Assembly (NCBI RefSeq): GCF_018263855.1
Contig: NZ_CP073318.1
Location: forward strand, 9,858,001 to 9,922,000
Direction of reading: 5' to 3'
Length of the DNA: 64,000 bases
From: Kutzneria sp. CA-103260
GTDB taxonomy: Bacteria; Actinomycetota; Actinomycetes; Mycobacteriales; Pseudonocardiaceae
Part shown: in pieces, positions 8,004 to 16,125 of the stretch
Position numbering within the stretch: the first letter of the stretch is position 1
How the letters are laid out: every line of letters begins with the position of its first letter
Notes under the pieces: generated by a model
The model's input: the letters and a program-made list of their open reading frames with translations, nothing else
The model's database searches: none
What the model was told of the DNA's origin: nothing
Made by a program: the position numbers and the translations under genes

Positions 8004-8039
8004 TCGGCCCCTCACCAGCTTCCGCCGGTGAGGGGCCGA
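8004..8039 (+). terminator. Rho-independent-like terminator after membrane protein gene
   Basis: Perfect 13-bp arms (8004-8016 and 8027-8039) enclose a 10-base loop, starting 11 bases after the stop at 7993. TCTTGT follows. It can serve the plus-strand gene and the minus-strand gene ending at 8071. Confidence 0.85.
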
Positions 8040-8070
8040 TCTTGTGCGATGGCCAGGACTGCGCGGGCGC

Positions 8071-8775
8071 TCACAGGCGCGCCGCCAGGCGACGCGCCAG
8101 AGGCGCGTAGTCCAGGCCGGGGAAGATGTCCGGCAAGGCGTTCAACCCGTTGCGCAGCCCTTCGGTGACGTGTTGCAGGGCAGGGTCGGTGAGGGACACG
8201 TCCGCGAAGAGGTACTGCCAGCCGTGTAGGCCCTTGGTCAGCAGCAGCGTCTCGACGTACTTCGTGAACGTCAGGTCGAGTTTCACGTAACCCGGCGGGT
8301 AAGGGGCCGCGCCCGTCCCGGCGAGGTCCGAGAACCAGACCTCCAGCGGCGATGCCCCGGGAACCATCCGCAGGAACGTCATGAAGCCTCTGCTCGATTC
8401 GTAGGCGTTGTCGATGTGACGCAGCTGGGCGGCGAACGACCGCTGGAACTCCGTTTCGAGCATGTCGGACGACGGCATCCGCCCCTGGCTCAGGATCTCC
8501 ATGGGAGAAGGCACCCGGTACTCGCCGGCGAACGGGGGATCCGCCGGACCGGACTCCCAGTGGGCAGCCACCTCGAACCTGAGCGAGTCACCGAGCATGT
8601 CCGCGTCGAGGCGCAGGTCGTCCCACTCCGCGTCGAACAAGGCGAGCGGTTCGATGTCCACGAAGGCCGGGCCGATGTCGCCGTGTCGCGAATCGAGCAG
8701 CGCGATGGACTCGGCGTCGCGCAGGTCGACGAGCGAGCCCAGATGGCGCTCCTCCGGCTGGTTTAGGGCTGGCAC
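8071..8775 (-). CDS. Hypothetical protein, unrecognised
   Basis: This is a soluble 234-residue protein with no signal peptide or membrane segment. Features are an acidic N-terminal half (FDAEWDDLRLDADMLGD), a central helix with LETEFQRSFAAQLRHIDNAYESSRGF and a C-terminal LDLTFTKYVETLLLTKGLHGWQYLFADV stretch that repeats the helix-strand style of SUKH/SMI1-like immunity domains; I cannot confirm that link. The gene is single, 66 bases downstream of the oxidoreductase gene on the same strand. Confidence 0.55.
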   Translation of the reverse strand: MPALNQPEERHLGSLVDLRDAESIALLDSRHGDIGPAFVDIEPLALFDAEWDDLRLDADMLGDSLRFEVAAHWESGPADPPFAGEYRVPSPMEILSQGRMPSSDMLETEFQRSFAAQLRHIDNAYESSRGFMTFLRMVPGASPLEVWFSDLAGTGAAPYPPGYVKLDLTFTKYVETLLLTKGLHGWQYLFADVSLTDPALQHVTEGLRNGLNALPDIFPGLDYAPLARRLAARL

Positions 8776-8841
8776 CGATCGACACCTCTCCCGGGAACGT
8801 GCGCTTCTTGACGGCGAGGAAGTCCCGGCAGGGTATCTGTG

Positions 8842-9921
8842 TCAGCGGTTGGCGTACCAGCGGGCGCCGCGCACGATGCCCTCCTTCACCAGCGCGGCCA
8901 GCCGCCCGGTCACGACCGTCCGCTGTGGACGGTCCATGGCGTCGACCACCTGGATCAGGCCGTCCTTGCGGCCGAGGCTGATGCACTGCGTGTAGTAGCG
9001 GTAGGTGAACGGCCGGGGCTCGTGACCGCCCAGCCGGGCGGCGATCGCCTTGACGGCATAAGTCCCCATCGGGATTCCGGTGGCGCAGGCCATCCGCAGC
9101 TCCTCGCCGTTGACCCGGACGAGCGCGCTGTCGCCGACCGCGTAGATGTCGGGGTGCGAGACCGAGCGCTGCGTCTCGTCGACCACGATCCGTCCACTGT
9201 GGTCGGTCCGGATGCCGGCCTCGGCCGCCAGCCGCGGCACGCCGAATCCCGTCGCCCACACGGTGAGATCGGTCGGCAGCTCGTCGCCGTCGGTCAGCAC
9301 CACGCTGTCGGCCAACACCTTGGCCACCCGGGCCCCGGCCCGAACCTCGATGCCCAGCCGGCGGAACACCCTGCCCAGATGCGTGCGGGCGTTGTCCGAC
9401 AGCCGGCTGCCCGGCGCGTGCCCGGCGACCATCCTGATGTGCAGGCCCGGATGCGTCTCGGCCAGCTCGGTCGCCGTCTCGATCGCGGTCAGGCCGGCGC
9501 CGACGATCGTCACGGTTCCCTTGGCCGGCAGCAGTTTCAGCAGCTTGACGGCGTCGGCGAGGCCGCCGACCGGGACCGCGTTCTCGGCCACGCCCGGCAC
9601 GCCGTGGTCGTCGGCGACGCTGCCGAGCGCGTAGACCAGCGTGTCGTAGCCGATGGTGCGGCCGTCCACGTCGATCTGTTTGCCGGCCGGGTCGATCGCC
9701 CGCACCCGGCCGATGACCAGGTCGATTCCCTTGCCCCGCACCGACTCCGCCAACGGGGTGGGCCGCAGCTGCTCGCCGGCCGACAGCTGGTGCAGCCGGA
9801 CCCGCTCGACGAAGTCCGGCGCGGCGTTGACCAGCGTGACCTTCGCGGCGGTCCGCTTGGCCAGCCTGGTCGCCGTGGTGAGGCCCGCGTAGCCGGCGCC
9901 GATGACCACGATGTTCGTCAT
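8842..9921 (-). CDS. FAD-dependent pyridine nucleotide oxidoreductase (NDH-2-like)
   Basis: The 359-residue protein has the FAD-binding GAGYAGLTTATRLAK motif at residues 8-22, a second dinucleotide fold at about 139-170 (VTIVGAGLTAIETATELAE), the ATG-like WATGFGV motif and the C-terminal FAD-ribityl motif DIYAVGDSA. There is no CxxxxC redox disulfide, so it is closer to type II NADH dehydrogenases and related flavoproteins than to thioredoxin reductase. It lies 68 bases downstream of an ECF41 sigma factor on the same strand. Oxidoreductases are one of the usual partner classes of ECF41, so it is the likely regulated target. Confidence 0.88.
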   Translation of the reverse strand: MTNIVVIGAGYAGLTTATRLAKRTAAKVTLVNAAPDFVERVRLHQLSAGEQLRPTPLAESVRGKGIDLVIGRVRAIDPAGKQIDVDGRTIGYDTLVYALGSVADDHGVPGVAENAVPVGGLADAVKLLKLLPAKGTVTIVGAGLTAIETATELAETHPGLHIRMVAGHAPGSRLSDNARTHLGRVFRRLGIEVRAGARVAKVLADSVVLTDGDELPTDLTVWATGFGVPRLAAEAGIRTDHSGRIVVDETQRSVSHPDIYAVGDSALVRVNGEELRMACATGIPMGTYAVKAIAARLGGHEPRPFTYRYYTQCISLGRKDGLIQVVDAMDRPQRTVVTGRLAALVKEGIVRGARWYANR

Positions 9922-9989
9922 GTCCGTAGTCCCTTCACTTGTGGTGACGGGACTTGAACCGGACAGCCGCGCGATCCCTGACAGGTCGG

Positions 9990-10853
9990 CTATGTGTGCT
10001 GCGTCACCTGCCGCCCGAGGTGGGCCAGCTTGTCCGGGTTGGCGACCGCGCGGAACTCCGTGACCAGGCCGTTCGTGATCTGGAGGCCGATGGCCGCCAC
10101 CGGCTCGCCGTGGACCAGCGCCACGATGCCGGGTTCGCCGTTGACTTCGAGCACCCGCACGTCCAGGCCGTCCACACTGTCGGACAGCCAGCGCAGGAAG
10201 GGCGCCACCCGGTCGCGGCCGCGGATCGGCTTGCGGGCCGCGGTCACCTTGCCGCCGCCGTCCGACCAGGCCACCACGTCCTCGGCCAGCATGCCCTCCA
10301 GCGCCGCCATGTTGCCGCTGCGCGCGGCGACCAGGAAGTTGTTGGTGATGCGCAGCTTCTCCGCGCCGTCGGCGTCGAACCGCTGCCGGTCCTGGGCCAC
10401 CCGCTGCTTGGCCCGGTGGTAGAGCTGCTGGCAGTTGGCCTCGGTCAGGTCGAGCACGTCGGCGATCTCGTGGTGGCTGTACTCGAAGGCCTCGCGCAGC
10501 ACGAAAACCGCCCGCTCGGCCGGGGTGAGGCGTTCGAGCAGCAGCAGGAAGGCCATCGTCACGGACTCACGCAACTCGGCCGTGTCCAGCGGGGTGTGCG
10601 CGGTCAGCACCGGTTCCGGCAGCCAGGGGCCGATGTAGCTCTCGCGGCGGGCCCGCGCCGAGGTCAGCCGGTTCAGGCACAGGTTGGTGAGGACCTTGGT
10701 CAGCCAGGCCGCCGGCTCGTGGATCTCGTCGTGATCGGCCGCGTGCCAGCGCAGATAGGTGTCCTGCACGGCGTCTTCGGCCTCGGCGGCCGAGCCGAGC
10801 AGGCGGTAGGCCACCGCGAACAGGCGCGGCCGGTGCCGCTCGAAATCCGCCAC
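9990..10853 (-). CDS. ECF41-family RNA polymerase sigma factor (SigJ-like)
   Basis: The GTG at 10853 starts a 287-residue protein. Sigma region 2 is at about 1-70 (LFAVAYRLLGSAAEAEDAVQDTYLRW) and region 4 at about 100-155 (AFLLLLERLTPAERAVFVLREAFEYSHHEIADVLDLTEANC). A SnoaL-like C-terminal domain (about 170-287) carries the two ECF41 hallmarks DGGGKV and NPDKL. In this family the C-terminal domain itself tunes activity, replacing a separate anti-sigma factor. The downstream oxidoreductase gene is the expected partner. I did not find a clean TGTCACA-N16-CGTC promoter in the 68-base gap. Confidence 0.93.
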   Translation of the reverse strand: MADFERHRPRLFAVAYRLLGSAAEAEDAVQDTYLRWHAADHDEIHEPAAWLTKVLTNLCLNRLTSARARRESYIGPWLPEPVLTAHTPLDTAELRESVTMAFLLLLERLTPAERAVFVLREAFEYSHHEIADVLDLTEANCQQLYHRAKQRVAQDRQRFDADGAEKLRITNNFLVAARSGNMAALEGMLAEDVVAWSDGGGKVTAARKPIRGRDRVAPFLRWLSDSVDGLDVRVLEVNGEPGIVALVHGEPVAAIGLQITNGLVTEFRAVANPDKLAHLGRQVTQHT

Positions 10854-10990
10854 CCGGCCGAGTCTAGGCGGGCCTTGACCCTCTCGTGGCGAGAATGACG
10901 GTGAGCCAGATCCGCAGGGTCGAGCCGGTCACGGACACGATGTCGGCGACGCTGTTCCTCCAGTTCCCGGTGGAAGAACGCACGTGGACT

Positions 10991-11554
10991 CTAGTAGGGC
11001 CAGCCGTTCTCGAGCAGGTCGAAGATCGGCACGAGCAGATCCGGATTGTCACCGTGCCGGTGCGCCAGCTGGCCGGCTTCCAGGGCGAACCGGGCCAGGG
11101 CGGCGCAGCGGATGTCGTCCTCGGGCGCGCCCACCTCGGCGGCGATGGCGTGGGCCAGGGCGGTCTCGTGCCGCCGCCACATGCGGTCGGCGTACTCGCC
11201 CAGCACCGGGGTCTGCGCGACCACTTGCGCGAACGCGCTGATCTCCGGGTCGGTCGGGCGCTCGCACATCCGCTGCCACAGGTGCTCCCGCAGGGCCTGC
11301 GGGACGGACTTGCCGGCGCGGTCGCGAACCGAGGCCACCAGCGCCGCCTCGACGTCCTCGTCCAGGTCGAAGACCAGGGCCTCCTTGGTGGGGAAGTACT
11401 TGAACAGGGTGGTCACCGACACGTCGGCCGCGTCGGCCACCTCCTTGACGCTGACCTGGTCGTAGCCGCGCGCGGCGAACAGCTCCAGGGCGGCGTCGGC
11501 CAGGGCCTGGCGGGTCTGGGCCTTCTTGCGCTCGCGGCGCCCGAGCTGTTCCAT
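10991..11554 (-). CDS. TetR-family repressor of the adjacent flavin monooxygenase
   Basis: The ATG at 11554 gives 187 residues. The N-terminal helix-turn-helix domain spans about 14-60 (ALADAALELFAARGYDQVSVKEVADAADVSVTTLFKYFPTKEALVF). The remaining helices form the ligand domain. It is divergent from a TetX-like flavin monooxygenase, and the 110-base gap holds a perfect operator dyad at 11575-11606, so it most likely represses both its own gene and the monooxygenase until a substrate-like small molecule binds. Confidence 0.9.
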   Translation of the reverse strand: MEQLGRRERKKAQTRQALADAALELFAARGYDQVSVKEVADAADVSVTTLFKYFPTKEALVFDLDEDVEAALVASVRDRAGKSVPQALREHLWQRMCERPTDPEISAFAQVVAQTPVLGEYADRMWRRHETALAHAIAAEVGAPEDDIRCAALARFALEAGQLAHRHGDNPDLLVPIFDLLENGWPY

Positions 11555-11574
11555 GCGCCCATCGTACGCCAAGG

Positions 11575-11606
11575 GTGCAACGACTCAAAAGATTGAGTCG
11601 TTGCAC
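11575..11606. promoter_or_regulatory. Perfect TetR operator palindrome
   Basis: Two perfect 14-bp arms (11575-11588 and 11593-11606, GTGCAACGACTCAA and its reverse complement) flank a 4-base AAGA spacer. The dyad lies 20 bases from the TetR start and 58 bases from the monooxygenase start, so one dimer pair can shut both divergent promoters. Confidence 0.88.
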
Positions 11607-11664
11607 TTTTTGAGTGGCTGTGTTTTTCTGGTGGAGCAAGCCCCAACCAGGAAGGACAGCAACC

Positions 11665-12825
11665 ATGAGCTCTCCCCGTATCGCCGTCATCGGCGCCGGC
11701 CCCGGCGGCCTGGCCGCCGCCCGCGGCCTCCAGAACAACGGTTTCGAGGTCACCGTCTTCGAGCGCGAGGCGTCCGCGTTCGCCCGCTGGCAGGGCGGCA
11801 TGCTCGACCTGCACGCCCCCACCGGCCAGGAGGCGATGCGCGCCATCGGCCTCTACGAGCAGTTCCGCGCGGTGGCCCGCGCCGACGCGCAGGAAGTGCG
11901 CATGGTCAACGCGCGCACCGCCGAGCTGGTCAACCACGAGCAGCCCGGCGACGACGAGTACTACGCCCCGGAGATCGACCGCGGCCAGCTCCGCGAGCTG
12001 CTGCTGAACTCCCTCAAGCCCGACACCGTCCGCTGGGGCAGTCCGATCGAGGGCGTCACCGCCGAGGACGGCATCGCCACGGTGAGGTTCACAGATGGCA
12101 CGTCCGAGCAGTTCGACCTCGTGGTCGGCGCGGACGGCGCGTGGTCGCGGACCCGCCCGGCCGTCTCGGACGCCACCCCGATCTACACCGGCGTCGCCCT
12201 GGTCGAGACGTACCTGGACGACGTCGACAACCGCCACCCCGAGCTGGCCGCGCTGATCGGTCCCGGCAACCTGGTCGTCGGAGCCGGCAGTTCCGGGATG
12301 CTGGCCGCCCAGCGCAACAGCGGCGGTCACGTCCGCGTGTACGCCGAGCTGGAGGACATCGCCCTCGACTGGGCCGGCGAGGCCGGCATCGACATGGCCG
12401 ACACCGAGGCGGTGCGCCAGTACCTGCTGGCTCGCTTCGAGGGCTGGCACGACAGCGTGCTCAACCTCATCCGCCACAACGACGGCGGCTTCGTCAACCG
12501 CCCGCTCTACGTGCTGCCGGTCGGCCACTCCTGGGACCACGTCCCCGGGGTCACGTTGCTCGGCGACGCCGCGCATCTGCTGCCGCCGCACGGCATCGGC
12601 GCCAACCTGGCCCTGGTCGACGGCAGCGACCTGGCCGCCGCCATCGCCGCCCACGACAACCTCGACGAGGGTGTCCGCGCCTACGAGAGCGTCATGCTGC
12701 CGCGCGCGAAGGCGGCCGGCGAGGCCGACGCCGAGATCGCCGTGCTCATGGAGGACGCGGAGTCGCACAACCTCAACGACATGCGGCAGCTGTTCAACGA
12801 CCGCATGCTGAACCCGACCAAGTGA
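11665..12825 (+). CDS. FAD-dependent monooxygenase, TetX-like
   Basis: The ATG at 11665 follows GGAAGGA at about 11650-11656 and gives 386 residues. It carries the Rossmann motif VIGAGPGGLAAARGL (about 8-22), the mid-protein DG motif (LVVGADGAWSRTR, about 152-164) and the C-terminal GD motif GVTLLGDAAHLLPPHGIGAN (about 295-314). This architecture is that of class A flavin hydroxylases, with closest resemblance to the TetX group that hydroxylates aromatic or tetracycline-like compounds using NAD(P)H and O2. With its private TetR repressor it is a candidate drug-inactivating or catabolic enzyme induced by its substrate. Confidence 0.9.
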   Translation: MSSPRIAVIGAGPGGLAAARGLQNNGFEVTVFEREASAFARWQGGMLDLHAPTGQEAMRAIGLYEQFRAVARADAQEVRMVNARTAELVNHEQPGDDEYYAPEIDRGQLRELLLNSLKPDTVRWGSPIEGVTAEDGIATVRFTDGTSEQFDLVVGADGAWSRTRPAVSDATPIYTGVALVETYLDDVDNRHPELAALIGPGNLVVGAGSSGMLAAQRNSGGHVRVYAELEDIALDWAGEAGIDMADTEAVRQYLLARFEGWHDSVLNLIRHNDGGFVNRPLYVLPVGHSWDHVPGVTLLGDAAHLLPPHGIGANLALVDGSDLAAAIAAHDNLDEGVRAYESVMLPRAKAAGEADAEIAVLMEDAESHNLNDMRQLFNDRMLNPTK

Positions 12826-12851
12826 TGACCGCTCAGGCGATGGCCCGCCGG

Positions 12852-13430
12852 CTAGCTGATGGCGTGCACCGCGGCGTAGGCCATGGCGGCCAGCAGGTCG
12901 GCCATCTGGTCCCGGTCCAGGTGGGCGGAGTGCGGGGTGGAGTTGATCAACCCGAAGAGGGCGTGCGCGCCGGCCCGGGCCGCCGGCTCGCCGACCTCGG
13001 GACGGGCCCGGCGGATGGTGCTGACCCAGACCTCGACGTAGCGGCGCTGCAGGGTGCGCACGCGCTGGCGGTCGGCGTCGGCGAGGTTGCCGAGGTCCCG
13101 CTCCTGCACGGTGATCAGCGCCGGATTGTCCAGGGCGAAGTCGACCTGCCAGCGGATCAGCACCCGGATCGATTCGGCCGGGTCGGCGGCCTCGCGGACC
13201 CGGCTCTGGGCCCCGGCCAGCAGCACCTCGCTGATCGAGGTCAGCATCTCGCCGAGCACGGAGTCCTTGCTGCGGAAGTGCCGGTACAGGGCCGGGCCGG
13301 AGATGCCGACGGCGGCGCCGATGTCGTTGATGCCGACGCCGTGGAAGCCGTGCCGGGCGAACAGCTCCGCGGCGGCGGCGAGGATCTGCTGGCGCCGGGT
13401 CGGCGGCGCGGTCGGCTCGGCGAACGGCAC
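12852..13430 (-). CDS. TetR-family regulator, BkaR-like candidate
   Basis: The GTG at 13430 gives 192 residues with a TetR helix-turn-helix domain (about 11-57, QQILAAAAELFARHGFHGVGINDIGAAVGISGPALYRHF). A dyad at 13453-13468 (GTTAACGAACGCTAAC) lies just upstream, and the same motif occurs twice before the acyl-CoA carboxylase operon 1 kb away. In mycobacteria a TetR protein (Rv2506, BkaR) controls the branched-chain catabolic operon with accA1-accD1. Gene content and shared operators suggest the same role here. The SGNH lipase gene between them has its own start and may be unrelated. Confidence 0.85.
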   Translation of the reverse strand: MPFAEPTAPPTRRQQILAAAAELFARHGFHGVGINDIGAAVGISGPALYRHFRSKDSVLGEMLTSISEVLLAGAQSRVREAADPAESIRVLIRWQVDFALDNPALITVQERDLGNLADADRQRVRTLQRRYVEVWVSTIRRARPEVGEPAARAGAHALFGLINSTPHSAHLDRDQMADLLAAMAYAAVHAIS

Positions 13431-13452
13431 CCGACCGATGGTAGTCGAGCGA

Positions 13453-13468
13453 GTTAACGAACGCTAAC
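13453..13468. promoter_or_regulatory. GTTAACG-type TetR operator, copy 1
   Basis: GTTAACGAACGCTAAC is a near-palindrome 22 bases upstream of the TetR start at 13430. It matches the two copies at 14428-14443 and 14456-14471 at the outer seven bases on each side. It is the probable autoregulatory site. Confidence 0.75.
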
Positions 13469-13617
13469 CGCGGTATCGAACGGGCGAGTGACCGGGCGGA
13501 TTTCGTGCTCAAAAGGCGAATATGTCATCAACTATTGACGAAACTCTTCCGGCCGAAACCTTGTTGCTGCAACGATTATCCGGTCTCGGCACACCTCAAC
13601 GGAGAGGCTCCCCTGCC

Positions 13618-14406
13618 ATGCGCCTGTCTCGTGCCCTCCCCTGCCTCGCGGTCGCCGTCGCGGCCGCACTGTCCACAACGGCCGTCGCCCACGCGGCGCC
13701 GGCCGCAGTCAACTATGCCGCCGTCGGCGACTCCTACGCGTCCGGTGTCGGCACGCAGAGCTCGTACGACAACAGCTGCGACCGCAGCAGCAAGGGCTAT
13801 CCGAGCCTGTGGGCGGCCGCGCACTCGGTGTCCGCATTCACCAACGTCGCCTGCTCCGGGGCGAAGACCGGGGATGTGATCAACAGTCAGGTCGGCTCGC
13901 TGAGCTCGGCCAACACCATGGTCACGGTGACCATCGGCGGCAACGACGCCGGCTTCAGCAGCGTCATGGAGTCCTGCATCGTCGGCGGCGACTCGGGCTG
14001 CAACACCGCGGTCAACAACGCCAAGAACTACGTCAACACGACCCTGCCCGGCCTGCTGGACAACGCCTACAACGCCATCAGCAGCCATGCTCCGAACGCG
14101 ACGGTCTATGTGGTCGGCTACCCGCACTTCTACCAGCTCGGCGGCTCGTGCAGCGTGGGCCTGAGCGACACCGCCCGCGGCTACATCAACAGCGGCGCGG
14201 ACACCCTGGACTCGGCCATCTCGGCCGCGGCCGGCCGGCACGGCTTCCAGTTCGTCGACGTCCGCTCGCGCTTCGACGGCCACGGCATCTGCTCGTCCAC
14301 CTGGTGGCTGAACAGCGTGACCTGGCCGGTGGTCAACTCCTACCACCCGAACGCGAGCGGCTACAGCGGCGGCTACCTGCCGGCGCTGACCGCCGCGACC
14401 GGCTGA
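13618..14406 (+). CDS. Secreted SGNH/GDSL lipase-esterase
   Basis: The ATG at 13618 has GGAGAGG about ten bases upstream and gives 262 residues; an open extension further upstream lacks a ribosome site. A Sec signal peptide covers about 1-27. The mature enzyme has block I GDSYASG (catalytic Ser39), the oxyanion glycine and asparagine in IGGNDAGF, and the C-terminal SYHPNASGY block with the catalytic histidine. Six mature cysteines suggest three disulfides, as in the Streptomyces coelicolor secreted lipase and relatives. It hydrolyses esters or lipids outside the cell. Confidence 0.92.
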   Translation: MRLSRALPCLAVAVAAALSTTAVAHAAPAAVNYAAVGDSYASGVGTQSSYDNSCDRSSKGYPSLWAAAHSVSAFTNVACSGAKTGDVINSQVGSLSSANTMVTVTIGGNDAGFSSVMESCIVGGDSGCNTAVNNAKNYVNTTLPGLLDNAYNAISSHAPNATVYVVGYPHFYQLGGSCSVGLSDTARGYINSGADTLDSAISAAAGRHGFQFVDVRSRFDGHGICSSTWWLNSVTWPVVNSYHPNASGYSGGYLPALTAATG

Positions 14407-14423
14407 GTGACCTGACTGGACGA

Positions 14424-14475
14424 AGCTGTTAGCGACCGTTAACCTGGAGGTCGGGGTTAACGGTCGCTAACAGCT
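14424..14475. promoter_or_regulatory. Twin TetR operators in a perfect inverted repeat before the carboxylase operon
   Basis: Perfect 21-bp arms (14424-14444 and 14455-14475) surround a 10-base spacer. Each arm contains one GTTAACG-type operator: 14428-14443 in reverse and 14456-14471 forward (GTTAACGGTCGCTAAC). The pair sits 10 bases before the ATG at 14486, where it would block transcription of the operon. The same motif occurs before the TetR gene at 13430. Confidence 0.85.
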
Positions 14476-14485
14476 GAGGAGCGTC

Positions 14486-16090
14486 ATGGTCGCGCCGGCA
14501 CTGGCCAGCGCCGCGGATCCGACCGATCCGGGCTATCAGCGTAACGCCAAGGAGCATGCCGAGCTGGTCGCGCAGCTGCGGGCCACGCTGGCTGAGACCG
14601 CGCTGGGCGGCCCCGAGAAGTCGCGGATCCGGCATGTGGAACGCGGCAAGCTGCTGCCCCGGGACCGGGTGGACCACCTGCTCGACCCGGGCTCGCCGTT
14701 CCTGGAGCTGTCCCCGCTGGCCGCCGGCGGCATGTACGACGACCAGGCCCCGGCCGCCGGCATCATCACCGGCGTCGGCCGGGTCGAGGGCCGCGAGTGC
14801 GTGATCGTGGCCAACGACGCGACGGTCAAGGGCGGCACCTACTACCCGGTCACCGTCAAGAAGCACCTGCGCGCCCAGGAAGTGGCGCTGCACAACAATC
14901 TTCCGTGCCTGTACCTGGTGGACTCGGGCGGCGCGTTCCTGCCCCGGCAGGACGACGTGTTCCCGGACCGCGAGCACTTCGGCCGGATCTTCTACAACCA
15001 GGCCACCATGTCGGCTCGCGGCATCCCGCAGATCGCCGCCGTGCTGGGCTCGTGCACCGCGGGCGGCGCCTACGTGCCGGCGATGAGCGACGAGGCGATC
15101 ATCGTGCGCGGCCAGGGCACGATCTTCCTGGGCGGCCCGCCGCTGGTGAAGGCGGCCACCGGCGAGATCGTCACGGCCGAGGAGCTGGGCGGCGGTGAGC
15201 TGCACTCGCGCACCTCGGGCGTCACCGACCACCTGGCCGATGACGACGCGCACGCGCTGCGCATCATGCGCCAGATCGTCAGCACCTTCGGGCCCCGGGT
15301 CCAGCGGCCATGGGAGGTCGAGCCGACCGAGGCGCCGGCGGTCGACCCCGACCAGCTCTACGGCGTGGTCCCGATCGACACCCGCACCCCGTACGACGTG
15401 CGCGAGGTCATCGCCCGGATCGTCGACGGCAGCCGGTTCGCCGAGTTCAAGGCCGAGTACGGCACGACCCTGGTCACCGGCTTCGCCCGGATCCACGGCC
15501 ACCCGGTCGGCATCGTGGCCAACAACGGCATCCTGTTCGGCGAGTCCGCGGTCAAGGGCGCGCACTTCATCGAGCTGTGCGACCAGCGCGGCGTCCCGCT
15601 GGTGTTCCTGCAGAACATCTCCGGCTTCATGGTCGGCCGCGAGTACGAGGCGGCCGGCATCGCCAAGCACGGGGCCAAGATGGTCACCGCGGTGGCCTGC
15701 GCCCGGGTGCCCAAGTTCACCGTGGTCATCGGCGGCTCGTTCGGGGCCGGCAACTACTCGATGTGCGGCCGGGCCTACTCGCCGCGGTTCCTGTGGATGT
15801 GGCCCAACGCGCGGATCTCGGTGATGGGCGGCGAGCAGGCCGCGTCGGTGCTGGCCACCGTGCGCCGCGACCAGCTGGGCGATGACTGGTCCGTGCAGGA
15901 CGAAGAGGCGTTCAAGCAGCCGATCCGGGACCAGTACGAGAGCCAGGGCAACCCGTACTACTCGACCGCCCGGCTGTGGGACGACGGCGTGATCGACCCC
16001 AAGGACACCCGGACCGTGCTCGGTCTGGCCCTGTCCGCCGCGGCCAACGAGCCGCTGCCTCCCGTCCGCTACGGCGTCTTCAGGATGTGA
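14486..16090 (+). CDS. accD1: Acyl-CoA carboxylase beta subunit (methylcrotonyl-CoA carboxylase type)
   Basis: The ATG at 14486 follows a GAGG ribosome site and gives 534 residues, the usual length for the carboxyltransferase subunit of 3-methylcrotonyl-CoA carboxylase. Crotonase-like halves are visible: the acyl-CoA half holds [20 protein letters not shown] and [16 protein letters not shown], and the carboxybiotin half holds [11 protein letters not shown] and [18 protein letters not shown]. It moves CO2 from biotin to the acyl-CoA in leucine breakdown. It heads an operon with the biotinylated alpha subunit and an acyl-CoA dehydrogenase, the order of accD1, accA1 and fadE19 in mycobacteria. 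Propionyl-CoA as substrate cannot be excluded. Confidence 0.92.
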   Translation: MVAPALASAADPTDPGYQRNAKEHAELVAQLRATLAETALGGPEKSRIRHVERGKLLPRDRVDHLLDPGSPFLELSPLAAGGMYDDQAPAAGIITGVGRVEGRECVIVANDATVKGGTYYPVTVKKHLRAQEVALHNNLPCLYLVDSGGAFLPRQDDVFPDREHFGRIFYNQATMSARGIPQIAAVLGSCTAGGAYVPAMSDEAIIVRGQGTIFLGGPPLVKAATGEIVTAEELGGGELHSRTSGVTDHLADDDAHALRIMRQIVSTFGPRVQRPWEVEPTEAPAVDPDQLYGVVPIDTRTPYDVREVIARIVDGSRFAEFKAEYGTTLVTGFARIHGHPVGIVANNGILFGESAVKGAHFIELCDQRGVPLVFLQNISGFMVGREYEAAGIAKHGAKMVTAVACARVPKFTVVIGGSFGAGNYSMCGRAYSPRFLWMWPNARISVMGGEQAASVLATVRRDQLGDDWSVQDEEAFKQPIRDQYESQGNPYYSTARLWDDGVIDPKDTRTVLGLALSAAANEPLPPVRYGVFRM

Positions 16091-16125
16091 CTGTGATGAT
16101 GCTCGACCCTGCAAGCAGGTCTTCG

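Noticed and set aside
9922-9989. ECF41-type promoter TGTCACA-N16-CGTC before the oxidoreductase gene
   Set aside because: A TGTCAGG is present, but no CGTC lies at the right distance.
13522-13617. Longer start for the SGNH lipase
   Set aside because: The extension would bury the signal peptide 32 residues inside the protein and has no ribosome site; the ATG at 13618 has GGAGAGG.
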